DNA from: Lentzea pudingi
Lineage (GTDB): Bacteria; Actinomycetota; Actinomycetes; Mycobacteriales; Pseudonocardiaceae
Length of the DNA: 64,000 nucleotides
Reading direction: 5' to 3'
Assembly: GCF_014646255.1 (NCBI RefSeq)
Contig: NZ_BMNC01000001.1
Span: 875,722 to 939,721, forward strand
Below are positions 15,647 to 23,356 of this stretch, one piece after another; position 1 is the first letter of the stretch, and each line of letters opens with the position of its first letter. The translations under genes were made by a program, and so were the position numbers. Below the pieces are notes generated by a model, which saw only the letters and a program-made list of their open reading frames with translations, did no database searches and was not told the origin of the DNA.

Positions 15647-16318
15647 ATGTCCGTCGACATCACCGCGGCGCACGACACCGCCGCCACCTCCACGCGGGGA
15701 CGCGTCGCCGTCCTCGCGGTCGTCCTGGGTGTCACGTCCGTCGCCGCGGTCGCGGGCGGACTGCTCTGGCCTGAACCCGCGTCCGGTGGCGAGACCTACT
15801 CGTACGCCGACATCGTCGGCCGCCGCGACCTGTGGTGGGGTCTGCTCACCGGCCTCGCGGCGATGCAGGTCCTCAACATCCCGTTGCAGGCGCTGGCGGC
15901 GATGTTCCTGGTCCGGCGCCGCGGCAGCGCCTGGGCCACCTGGGGTGCCGCGCTCATGTGGATCGGCACCGGGCTGCAGGGGGCCGGGGGAGCGGGCTGG
16001 GCGGCGGCCTACTTCTTCCCGACCGACCCGTCCGTGGGCGCTGCTGCCGGTGAGGCGGTGGTCCAGGCGGCGAACGACTCGGCCCAGCTGTTCGCGTTCC
16101 TGGTTCCCGGTGCGGCGCTCGTGTTGCTCGGCACCGTCCTGCAGTGCGTGGGGCTGTTCCGCTCGCACGCCGTGCCGAAGTGGGTACCGGTGCTCCTGCT
16201 GTTCATCGTCGTCTCGTTCGTGATCCCGGGGAACGGGCTGGCGGGCCTGCTGACCAGCGTTCCGATGGCCGCCGGTGCGATCGCGCTCGGTCACCACGCC
16301 TGGCGGGCGGCTGGGTGA
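15647..16318 (+). CDS. Polytopic membrane protein of unknown function
   Basis: A 223-residue membrane protein with five likely transmembrane helices (VAVLAVVLGVTSVAAVAGGLL, LWWGLLTGLAAMQVLNIPLQ, WGAALMWIGTGLQGAGGAGW, LFAFLVPGAALVLLGTVLQC, VPVLLLFIVVSFVIPGNGLA). A short extracellular loop near residues 45-60 contains GGETYSYADIVGRRD. The start at 15647 has a strong site, GAAGGAG, 9 bases upstream. It is divergent from the two-component operon, whose start is 138 bases away, so it may be a target of that system. I do not recognise a family. Confidence 0.75.
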   Translation: MSVDITAAHDTAATSTRGRVAVLAVVLGVTSVAAVAGGLLWPEPASGGETYSYADIVGRRDLWWGLLTGLAAMQVLNIPLQALAAMFLVRRRGSAWATWGAALMWIGTGLQGAGGAGWAAAYFFPTDPSVGAAAGEAVVQAANDSAQLFAFLVPGAALVLLGTVLQCVGLFRSHAVPKWVPVLLLFIVVSFVIPGNGLAGLLTSVPMAAGAIALGHHAWRAAG

Positions 16319-16357
16319 ACGTCGAGGCCGTCACCATCCGAGGTGGCGGTCTTCTGT

Positions 16358-17197
16358 TCAGCTCCGGGCGAAGTCCGCGAGTGGATCGGTGTGCTTGGGC
16401 TTCCAGCCGAGTTCCTGTGTGGCGCGGGCCGGGGTGAAACGCTGGTCCAGCGCGAACGCGTCGGCGATCGGGCCCATCTTCGCGCGGGCCTCGTCGAGGG
16501 TGAGCGAGATGGTCTTGCCCTCCAGGCCGGCGCCGTGGCTCAGCGCGGTCGCGATCTCGTACGCCGTCGGGTCGACGCCGCCCACGCCGACGTACACCGA
16601 ACCGGCCCGCGCGGTCAGTGCGGCGACGTAGAGGTCCGCGAGGTCGTCGACGTGCACGAGCGACCAGTGGTTCGTGCCGTCGCCGATGTACGGGACAGCG
16701 CCGGACTCCTTGCCGGGCCGGGTGAAGAAGAGGTCGATCAGGCGGTTCTCCCCGCCGTACAGCAGGCCGGGCCTGATCACGACGGACCGGCCGCGCGCGA
16801 GCACCTGCTCCTCGACCTCCTTGCGCCATGCGACGAGCGCCGGTGGGTTCCAGGGCGCGTCCTCGTCGGCGACACCGTTCGTGTCGCCGTAGACCCAGGT
16901 CCCGCCGGTGTGGACGTACGTGCCCTCGCCGTGCTGCATCGCGGTCGCCGCGGCCAGGTCCGCCTCGGCGCTGTCGGCCTGTGCGAGGTGGATCACGGCG
17001 TCCGCGCGGCTCGCGGCGGTGGTGAGGACGTCGAGGTCGGCCAGTCCGCCGCTCACCGGTGTCGCGCCCGCCTCACGCACGGCCGTGGCCGACGCGTCGC
17101 TGCGGGCGAGCGCCTCGACGACGTGACCCTGCCGCAGCAGAGACGCGAGGGTGGCCTTGCCGATGTAACCGGAGGCCCCGGTGATGAACACCTTCAT
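16358..17197 (-). CDS. NAD(P)-binding epimerase/dehydratase-family oxidoreductase
   Basis: A 279-residue atypical extended SDR. The dinucleotide motif is FITGASGYIGKATLASLL at the N-terminus, followed by DAVIHLAQAD. The usual catalytic YxxxK is not obvious: the expected position reads VAWRKEVEEQVL, so catalysis may be altered or the protein may be a sensor-like NmrA/epimerase relative. YVHTGGTWVYGDTNGVAD and GTNHWSLVHVDDLADLYVAAL are typical of this subgroup. The gene is divergent from a TetR regulator, with a 15-bp palindrome between them at 17329-17343, which points to control by that regulator. Substrate unknown. Confidence 0.88.
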   Translation of the reverse strand: MKVFITGASGYIGKATLASLLRQGHVVEALARSDASATAVREAGATPVSGGLADLDVLTTAASRADAVIHLAQADSAEADLAAATAMQHGEGTYVHTGGTWVYGDTNGVADEDAPWNPPALVAWRKEVEEQVLARGRSVVIRPGLLYGGENRLIDLFFTRPGKESGAVPYIGDGTNHWSLVHVDDLADLYVAALTARAGSVYVGVGGVDPTAYEIATALSHGAGLEGKTISLTLDEARAKMGPIADAFALDQRFTPARATQELGWKPKHTDPLADFARS

Positions 17198-17328
17198 GAG
17201 TGGTTCCTTTCCCGAGTGGTGTCTCCAGCCTCTGCGGGATCTGGCGGACCGTCCAAGACCTGCTCTGTCGTCCCCGATGCCCGCCGGGTATGACTCGCGT
17301 AGCGCATTTCGGACGATGAGGTAATCTG

Positions 17329-17343
17329 GATGTTCAGAACATC
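17329..17343. promoter_or_regulatory. Putative TetR operator GATGTTC-A-GAACATC
   Basis: A perfect 15-bp palindrome in the 171-base gap between the divergent oxidoreductase and TetR genes, 26 bases before the TetR start. Size and place fit an autoregulatory operator. Confidence 0.55.
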
Positions 17344-17368
17344 TCGATCTGTTCGGCGGGGAGTGGCG

Positions 17369-18445
17369 ATGGTTCGGCTGACGCGGGTGCAGCAGCAGGC
17401 GCGGACACGTGCCGCGGTGCTGGCGGCGGCGAGGGAGGAGTTCGCCGAGCACGGGTTCCTGCCGGCGAAGGTCGACCGGATCGCCGAGCGGGCGGAGCTG
17501 ACGCGGGGCGCGGTGTACTCGAACTTCCCGAGCAAGCGCGCCCTGTACCTGGCGGTGCTGATCGACCTGGTCGAGAAGGCCGCCGTGGGTGAGCCGCGGG
17601 CGTCGGTGTCGCCGACGTCCAGGGTGGACGCGCTGGGGGTGTTCGCGAGGGTCTGGCTCGAACGGTTGCCGCTGGTCGACGACTCGGCGCCGGGCGGGCG
17701 CCTGCAGTTGCGGTCGCTGGAAGGCGTCTTCGAGGACGAGCGGGGTCCGGCGGTGCTGGCGCAGCTGGCCCGGCTGGAGGCGTTGTTGCTGGCCGTCGCC
17801 CTCGAACGGGGTGCGCCGGTCCGGCGGGTGCGGGTGGCCGAGCTGGTGCTGACGATGCTGTCCGGCGCGGGGCACCGGGCCGAGACGTCGCCGGGGTTCG
17901 GCGACCCGTTCGACGTGGCGCACGCGTGCAGGCACCTGGCCGGGATCGAGCTGGAGGACGTCTGGGCGCCGCCGCACCTGCCGTACGTCGCCCCGGCTCA
18001 GGCCTGCTCCGATGCCTGGACCGCGCTGGAGGGCCTCGTGGACCAGATCAGCGGGGATCCGGTCGACTTGGCGGACGGCCTGGTCGTGGTGCTGGGCGCC
18101 GGGCGTCTCGGTGCGGCCGAGGAGGCCGTGCGGTCCGCGAAGTCCGGTGAGACCGTCACGATCGTTGTCGTCACCGGCGATCCGGAGGAGACCGGCCGCC
18201 TCGTCCGGCTCCGGGTGATGGACGCGGTGGGCTGTCTGCGCAGGGTGTACGCGCGCGAGGTCTGGCAGCACGTGCGGCTGGTGCTCGACGACGACGCGCG
18301 GGTGGCGTCGGCGATCGGTCTCACGAGTTCCGGTGACGACACCGAGTCCGCGGTCAGCGTGCGCGGCGGCGTGATTGTCGCCCGTGCGCACGGCCGTGGT
18401 GCCGGGTACGCCGCTGGAGCGCGCCGCCCGGAGGCGACGCAGTGA
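17369..18445 (+). CDS. TetR-family regulator with extra C-terminal domain
   Basis: A 358-residue regulator, much longer than the usual 190-220. Residues 5-65 are a TetR DNA-binding domain (ARTRAAVLAAAREEFAEHGF, RIAERAELTRGAVYSNFPSK). Residues 75-215 look like a ligand-binding helical domain. Residues 230-350 begin VDLADGLVVVLGAGRLGAAE and end VRGGVIVARAHGRGAG; the alternating strand/helix pattern with a final beta hairpin is reminiscent of a thioredoxin-like fold, which is inference. A GGGGAG site precedes the ATG at 17369. It overlaps the next gene by 4 bases (GTGA) and shares an operon with a winged-helix protein and a short PPDK. Confidence 0.85.
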   Translation: MVRLTRVQQQARTRAAVLAAAREEFAEHGFLPAKVDRIAERAELTRGAVYSNFPSKRALYLAVLIDLVEKAAVGEPRASVSPTSRVDALGVFARVWLERLPLVDDSAPGGRLQLRSLEGVFEDERGPAVLAQLARLEALLLAVALERGAPVRRVRVAELVLTMLSGAGHRAETSPGFGDPFDVAHACRHLAGIELEDVWAPPHLPYVAPAQACSDAWTALEGLVDQISGDPVDLADGLVVVLGAGRLGAAEEAVRSAKSGETVTIVVVTGDPEETGRLVRLRVMDAVGCLRRVYAREVWQHVRLVLDDDARVASAIGLTSSGDDTESAVSVRGGVIVARAHGRGAGYAAGARRPEATQ

Positions 18446-19035
18446 TGGTGGTTCTGCACGCGTTGCGTTGTGTCGGCACGAGCGGGCTCACTCGCGTGGC
18501 GTCGTTCACGGGACTGCCGGAGTCCGATGTGGAGTCCGAGCTGATCGACCTCGCGGTCGCCGGTCTCGTGACGCACCACAAGGGTTTCGGCGGGTGGGCG
18601 CTGACGGAGTCCGGCCGGGCCGCCGACGCCGCCGCGACCAAGGCCGAGCTGGAGTCAGCCGGCACCCGTGCCGCGCTGGCGGAGGCGTTCGAGTCGTTCC
18701 TCGTGCTCAACCCCGAACTGCTCGAGCTGTGCACGGCGTGGCAGATCCGTTCGGCCGACGGCGTCGTCAACGACCACACCGACACCGCCTACGACGCCCG
18801 CGTGCTCGCGCTGTTCGCCGACCTGCACGCCCGTGCTGTCGTGGTCATCGCCGCACTGGCCGCCGCGGCACCGAGGTTCGCGCGCTACGACGCCCGCCTG
18901 TCCGAAGCCCTGGCCCACGCCCAGTCGGGGGAGTTGGACCGCCTGGCCGACACGATCGACTCGTTCCACGCGATCTGGGCGGAACTGCACGAGGACCTGC
19001 TCGCCACGCTGGGGATCGCCCGATGGACTGGGTGA
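18442..19035 (+). CDS. Winged-helix protein of unknown function linked to short PPDK
   Basis: A 197-residue protein whose first 65 residues (MVVLHALRCVGTSGLTRVAS, ELIDLAVAGLVTHHKGFGGW, LTESGRAAD) look like a MarR-type winged helix. The rest is helical and acidic (residues 75-195). It starts at a GTG overlapping the TetR stop (ATG one codon on is also possible) and its last 13 bases overlap the PPDK-like gene. Such two-gene pairs with truncated PPDK suggest a partner or regulator of the PPDK-like enzyme. The precise role is not known. No cofactor motif is seen. Confidence 0.75.
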   Translation: MMVVLHALRCVGTSGLTRVASFTGLPESDVESELIDLAVAGLVTHHKGFGGWALTESGRAADAAATKAELESAGTRAALAEAFESFLVLNPELLELCTAWQIRSADGVVNDHTDTAYDARVLALFADLHARAVVVIAALAAAAPRFARYDARLSEALAHAQSGELDRLADTIDSFHAIWAELHEDLLATLGIARWTG

Positions 19036-20351
19036 GGCACCTCTCCGCCGAGCTCGACGACCCGCCAGAAATGGTGGGCGGCAAGGCACACGGCCTCGTG
19101 CTGCTGCACCGCCTAGGCCTCCCGGTGCCCGCTGGCGTGGTCGTCACCACCGAGGCCTGCCGGGCGTTCCTCCGCGACGGCGAGCTCCCCGCCGGGCTGG
19201 TGGTCGAACTGTCGGCCACCACCCTGGGCCAGTCGGTCTCGGTGCGTTCCGGCGCGGCCGTCTCGATGCCCGGCATGATGGACACGATCCTCGACCTGCG
19301 CCCCACCCCCGACGAGTTGGCCGAGGCGGTCCGTTCCGTGTTCGCGTCCTGGGACACCCCGCGCGCCCGCACCTACCGCACCCTGCACGGCATCCCGCAC
19401 GACCTGGGCACGGCCGTGATCGTGCAACGCATGGTTTTCGGCGACCGCGACGACCACAGCGGCTCCGGCGTGGCGTTCAGCCGCGACCCCAACACGGGCG
19501 AGAACGTGCCGTTCGGCGAGGTCCTCTTCGGACACCAGGGTTCCGACGTGGTCTCCGGCCGCTCCCTGACTCAATCTTTGAGTGCGCTGGCCGACCGCGA
19601 ACCGCTGGTCTGGCGAGACCTGCTCGACTTCTTGAACCGCATCGAACAGCACTACCGCGACGCCTGCTACGTCGAGTTCACCTACGAGTCAGGCACCCTG
19701 TGGCTGCTGCAGGTGAGACCAGGCCGCTTCACCGGCGCCGCCGCCATCCACCTGGCCACCGCGCTGGCCGACAGCGGCGAGATCACCCGCGAAGAAGCAC
19801 TCAAACGCGTGTCGCCGCACCACCTCCAGCACGCCCGAACACCCCGGATCACTTCAGATGCCGACGTCATCGCACGAGGCCTGGGAGTCTGCCCGGGAGT
19901 GGCGGCGGGCAGGGTGGCGCTCACGTCCGACGAGGCCGTGCGCATGGCCGCCGAAGGCCCGGTGGTCCTGGTGCGACCGGAGACGTCGCCGGACGACATC
20001 TGCGGCCTGGCAGCGGCCACCGGCATCGTGACCGCACGGGGAGGCCCAGCGAGTCACGCCGCGGTCGTAGCGCGCTCGATGGCCAAACCCGCCGTCGTCG
20101 GGGTGGCCGACCTCGTGGTGGGCACCGACTCGGTGGCGGTGCCTGGGCACGTTGTCAGGGCGGGCGAGGTGGTCGCGATCGACGGGACCAGCGGGGTTGT
20201 CGTTGTGGGTAGGCCGCGTGTTGTCACTTCGGGGTCGGACGAGGACCTGCGCCGGCTGTTGGGGTGGGCGGACGACGTGTCGGGGGATCGGTCCGCGCGG
20301 GGGGAGGTCGAGCGGCTTCGCGCCGCGCAGGCGGTGCTTCGGGAGCGGTAG
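19023..20351 (+). CDS. Short pyruvate,phosphate dikinase-like protein (ATP-grasp + phosphohistidine)
   Basis: A 442-residue PPDK-like protein, half the normal length of about 880. The N-terminal nucleotide-binding part is recognisable: MVGGKAHGLVLLHRLGLPVP, VSVRSGAAVSMPGMMDTILD and LWLLQVRPGRFTGAAA. The swivelling domain has the phosphoacceptor His in TARGGPASHAAVVARSMAKP. The C-terminal PEP/pyruvate TIM barrel is absent; the protein ends in a charged tail. It could autophosphorylate from ATP but needs another acceptor, like some small PEP-utilising enzymes. It overlaps the upstream winged-helix gene by 13 bases. This is probably not a frameshift product, because it ends cleanly after the swivelling domain. 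Confidence 0.87.
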   Translation: MDWVRHLSAELDDPPEMVGGKAHGLVLLHRLGLPVPAGVVVTTEACRAFLRDGELPAGLVVELSATTLGQSVSVRSGAAVSMPGMMDTILDLRPTPDELAEAVRSVFASWDTPRARTYRTLHGIPHDLGTAVIVQRMVFGDRDDHSGSGVAFSRDPNTGENVPFGEVLFGHQGSDVVSGRSLTQSLSALADREPLVWRDLLDFLNRIEQHYRDACYVEFTYESGTLWLLQVRPGRFTGAAAIHLATALADSGEITREEALKRVSPHHLQHARTPRITSDADVIARGLGVCPGVAAGRVALTSDEAVRMAAEGPVVLVRPETSPDDICGLAAATGIVTARGGPASHAAVVARSMAKPAVVGVADLVVGTDSVAVPGHVVRAGEVVAIDGTSGVVVVGRPRVVTSGSDEDLRRLLGWADDVSGDRSARGEVERLRAAQAVLRER

Positions 20352-20762
20352 GGGGTTCGCTGGCGGGGCGCGGGGCGCGGGGCGGTGGCAGAGACGCGGG
20401 TCCGCGTGAGTCAGGCGGGTGAGCTGGTGGGGGCGCGCTGGGTCGGCGGGTGGTGCGCGGGTCCGCCAGCTCGCAGGCGGCGTGGGAACGAGCCAGGCAG
20501 GCGGAGGGTGGGATGCGTCGGCCAGGCGGCCGCCGCGAGATCGCCGGTCCGGTAAAGGCGTACGCGGCGAGCCGGTGCTGTAAGCGGCGTGCGTGGCGAG
20601 CTGATCCGTTAAGCGACGTGTGCGGCGCGCTCGTCCGGCAGTCGGCGTTTGTGGGGTGCGTCGGCGGGTGCAGACGGCACACCAGCAGCCGAAGCGGCAC
20701 GCGACGCGTGCCTGCCGCCGGCCCCGCCCTCAGGCGGCAACGCCCTCAGCCGCCATCGCGAC
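20352..20762. other. 411-bp gene-free region with degenerate 29-bp repeats
   Basis: No credible gene on either strand; the open frames here are Pro/Arg-rich. It is very GC-rich. Three related units occur at about 29-bp spacing at 20551-20572, 20579-20601 and 20608-20630, each around a GTAAGCGGCGTGCGTGGCG-like core. GCGGGTCCGC occurs at both 20397 and 20457. The region may hold the 3' ends of the flanking transcripts. Confidence 0.45.
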
Positions 20763-21350
20763 TCAAGGCCGGGCGCCCGGCCCGAACCCCGTCCACCGCA
20801 GCTCCTCCGGCAGGTGGCTCATGTCGTTGTACACCAGCAAAGCCGGCGGCGTCCCGTCGCGGAACTGCACCGCGGTCAGGCCGGTGTTGCCGCAGCTCAT
20901 CGCTAGCCACCGGTCCGGCGGTGCGCCGAGGGCGTGTCGTACCAGCCATGCCACCTGGTAGGCGTGCGTGACCAGGACCTCGTGCGACTCGGTGTCGGCT
21001 GGGCGCGCGAACCTGGTCGTCAGGGATTCCGCGAGGGTCGCGCCCGCGGCTGCCTCCGCTGCGTCGTAGCCGTCGAAGAAGCCTGCCCACGCGGGCGGTG
21101 GGTCAGAGGGCACGTGGGGCACGTGGTCCACCAGTTCGGGTGCCTCGGCGACAACCACGCCCGGCAGGTGCTCGCCGAGGATTCGCGCTGTGCCCGCTGC
21201 CCTGGACAACGGGGAGTGCCACACGGTGTCTATCGGCAGCCGGGCCAGGCGTTCGCCGAGGAGGTGCGCCTGCCGGACGCCGGTGTCGACGAGCTGGCCG
21301 AACGGGTCCGCTGCGCCGTGGCGCACCACGTAGAGGTGCCTGGTTGCCAT
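20763..21350 (-). CDS. Histidine phosphatase family protein
   Basis: A 195-residue phosphoglycerate mutase-like phosphatase. LYVVRHGAADPFG contains the RHG catalytic motif (phospho-His). DTVWHSPLSRAAGTARILGE gives the second active-site segment, ELVDH the acid residue area, and EVLVTHAYQVAWLVRHALG the second catalytic His. It would hydrolyse phosphate from a small cytoplasmic metabolite; which one cannot be told. It stands alone on the minus strand, with a 14-bp palindrome 22 bases upstream of its start. Confidence 0.93.
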   Translation of the reverse strand: MATRHLYVVRHGAADPFGQLVDTGVRQAHLLGERLARLPIDTVWHSPLSRAAGTARILGEHLPGVVVAEAPELVDHVPHVPSDPPPAWAGFFDGYDAAEAAAGATLAESLTTRFARPADTESHEVLVTHAYQVAWLVRHALGAPPDRWLAMSCGNTGLTAVQFRDGTPPALLVYNDMSHLPEELRWTGFGPGARP

Positions 21351-21371
21351 CTGACCTCCTCCCGAGTTGTG

Positions 21372-21385
21372 AACATCCGGATGTT
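21372..21385. promoter_or_regulatory. Perfect palindrome AACATCCGGATGTT
   Basis: Fourteen-base palindrome upstream of the histidine phosphatase gene, with a third AACATC half-site at 21389-21394. The half-site also occurs in the TetR-gene palindrome at 17329-17343. It is a candidate operator. Confidence 0.4.
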
Positions 21386-21578
21386 AGCAACATCTGAGAT
21401 GCCACGGTTAGTGCATAGAGGTCTCGAATGCGCTGGTGCGGACGGGTGAACTGCGCGCCACTCGTCATGCAAGGGCGGGATGGTCGTTTGACCATGATTG
21501 AGCTGCGGTTGTAGCAACACACAATTCCGTGTGCGGGGGCCACAGGTCGGGGCCGATCGCGAAAGAGACGGGGAGTCG

Positions 21579-22040
21579 ATGCACCGACTCGACGACGTGC
21601 AGGCCAGAGAGCTCACGCTGGCCGCGGTGGGGGCGATCAACAGGCGTGATCACCTGTGGTCGTCCGATGCCGTGCGGTGCCTGGCATCGGACGAACGGAC
21701 GCGGGTGGTCGCGATCGACACGTGCGCGGCGATCCTGTTGCGCGGTGTTCCGCGCGGCTCGTTGAATCCGGCTGCCCGCATTCCGGTCGACGTGCCGGCG
21801 ACGCGGGGTGACCAAGCGTCCGCGCGGGCGGTTGGCGTGGCTTCGGAGGTGTTGAGCGGCTTGGCCTGCGGGCACGATCGGCGCGTCGCTGCGGTGTTGG
21901 AGACGTTGACGGAAGATCAGCAGTTCGACGCGTTGCTGGTGTTGGTACGCGCTGCGGCGGCTTGGGTCGACGCTTACGTGGGGGTCGACGGCGACACCGT
22001 GGACGCCTACTACGCGATCTCCAAGGCGGAGATGACCTGA
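21579..22040 (+). CDS. Hypothetical protein, helical, no recognised family
   Basis: A 153-residue soluble protein, MHRLDDVQARELTLAAVGAI, with Ala-rich helices throughout (EVLSGLACGHDRRVAAVLET, LLVLVRAAAAWVDAYVG). There is no signal peptide, membrane segment or cofactor motif. A good site, ACGGGGAG, lies six bases before the ATG at 21579. The 228-base gap upstream is shared with the divergent phosphatase gene and is relatively AT-rich. I do not recognise it and give no function. Confidence 0.65.
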   Translation: MHRLDDVQARELTLAAVGAINRRDHLWSSDAVRCLASDERTRVVAIDTCAAILLRGVPRGSLNPAARIPVDVPATRGDQASARAVGVASEVLSGLACGHDRRVAAVLETLTEDQQFDALLVLVRAAAAWVDAYVGVDGDTVDAYYAISKAEMT

Positions 22041-22144
22041 CGTCCCCCAACATCTCCCGTCGTTGTGCGGTCCATGAGCGCCGCCCATACGGTCGTCACA
22101 GGGAGGCCGGCGACGCGAAGCCGGTCCGGCGCTGGAGGACATGA

Positions 22145-23356
22145 GTGATCGTCGTGGTGGGAGCCGGTCTGGCCGGGCTGAGCGCCGCGCTCGAACTGGC
22201 CGCGGCGGGCGTCGAGGTCACGGTGCTGGAAGCGGGCGACGAGGTCGGTGGCCGGGTGCGGACCGACGTCGAGGACGGCGTGCGGTTCGACCGCGGGTTC
22301 CAGATCATGTTGCCCGCCTATCCCGGGCTGGTGCGGCTCGGGCTGGATCCGTTCCCGCTGAGGTACTTCAGGCCCGGCGCGTTCGTGCACGACAACGGCA
22401 GGCACGACCTGCTCGCCGATCCGCGCAGCGGGCGCGCCGCGTGGGACGGGTTCCTGCGCCAGCACGTGCTGAGCGCGCGTGACGTGGCGGCGGTCGCCCG
22501 GTTCTCGGGCCCGGACGCCTTCGGCCCGGCAAAGCCGTTGCTCACCGCGCCGGACCGGACGACGCGCGAGGCGTTGCGGCGGATGGGCGTGTCGGACAAG
22601 GCGGTCGAGGCGGTCTTCCGGCCGTTCCTGTCCGGCGTGTTCCTGGAACGGGAGCTCACCACGTCGTCGAGGTTCTTCCACCTGGTGTGGCGCAGTTTCG
22701 CCCGAGGCGGTGCCGCGGTGCCCGCGCTCGGCATGGGCGAGCTGCCGAAGGCCATGGCGGAACGGCTGCCCAAGGACACCGTCCAGCTGGAGACCGCGGT
22801 GAGGGCCGTGCACGACAACGGGGTCGAACTGGAGGAGGGCGGACGGGTCGCCGCCGACGCCGTGGTGGTCGCGACGGACGGCACGACCGCGGCCCGGCTC
22901 CTGCCGGGGCTGGCCGAACCTCGCTGGAACGGCGTGACCACCTGGTACTTCCGCCCGCCGCGGTCCCCGTTGCGCGACGGGTGCCTGGTGGTGGACGCCA
23001 ACGGAGGACCGGTGGTGAACACCGCCGTCATGTCCGAGGTGTCGCGCCCGTACTCACCGCGCGCTCCGCTCGTGCAGGCATCCGTGTTGGAAGACGCCGA
23101 CGAACAGGCCGTGCGCCAGCACCTGAACCGCTTGTACGGCACGGACACGAGCCGCTGGGAAGTGTTGCGGCGCTACGACATCCCGCACGCGATCCCCGCG
23201 ATGACCGCGCCGCACCGGCTCAAGCAGTCCGTCCGCGCGGGCGAACGCCGGTACGTGTGCGGTGATCACCGCGACACCAGCTCGATCCAGGGAGCGCTGC
23301 ACTCGGGCCGCAGGGCCGCGCACGCCGTGCTGGCCGACCTGCGCGGTGCTCGGTGA
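22145..23356 (+). CDS. FAD-dependent oxidoreductase (phytoene desaturase/amine oxidase-like)
   Basis: A 403-residue flavoprotein. The N-terminal Rossmann motif MIVVVGAGLAGLSAALELAA is followed by EAGDEVGGRVRTD, the classic GG-motif of amine oxidase/phytoene desaturase/protoporphyrinogen oxidase relatives. The C-terminal FAD motif is YVCGDHRDTSSIQGALHSGR. Substrate is unknown; isoprenoid or tetrapyrrole-like desaturation is possible. It starts at a GTG with GGAGG six bases upstream and overlaps the photolyase gene by four bases. That link to a light-response locus suggests a role in photoprotection. Confidence 0.9.
   Translation: MIVVVGAGLAGLSAALELAAAGVEVTVLEAGDEVGGRVRTDVEDGVRFDRGFQIMLPAYPGLVRLGLDPFPLRYFRPGAFVHDNGRHDLLADPRSGRAAWDGFLRQHVLSARDVAAVARFSGPDAFGPAKPLLTAPDRTTREALRRMGVSDKAVEAVFRPFLSGVFLERELTTSSRFFHLVWRSFARGGAAVPALGMGELPKAMAERLPKDTVQLETAVRAVHDNGVELEEGGRVAADAVVVATDGTTAARLLPGLAEPRWNGVTTWYFRPPRSPLRDGCLVVDANGGPVVNTAVMSEVSRPYSPRAPLVQASVLEDADEQAVRQHLNRLYGTDTSRWEVLRRYDIPHAIPAMTAPHRLKQSVRAGERRYVCGDHRDTSSIQGALHSGRRAAHAVLADLRGAR

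Noticed and set aside
20224..20700. 158-codon Pro/Arg-rich frame on the minus strand
   Set aside because: Low-complexity composition, no ribosome-binding site, and it overlaps the end of the PPDK-like gene antisense.
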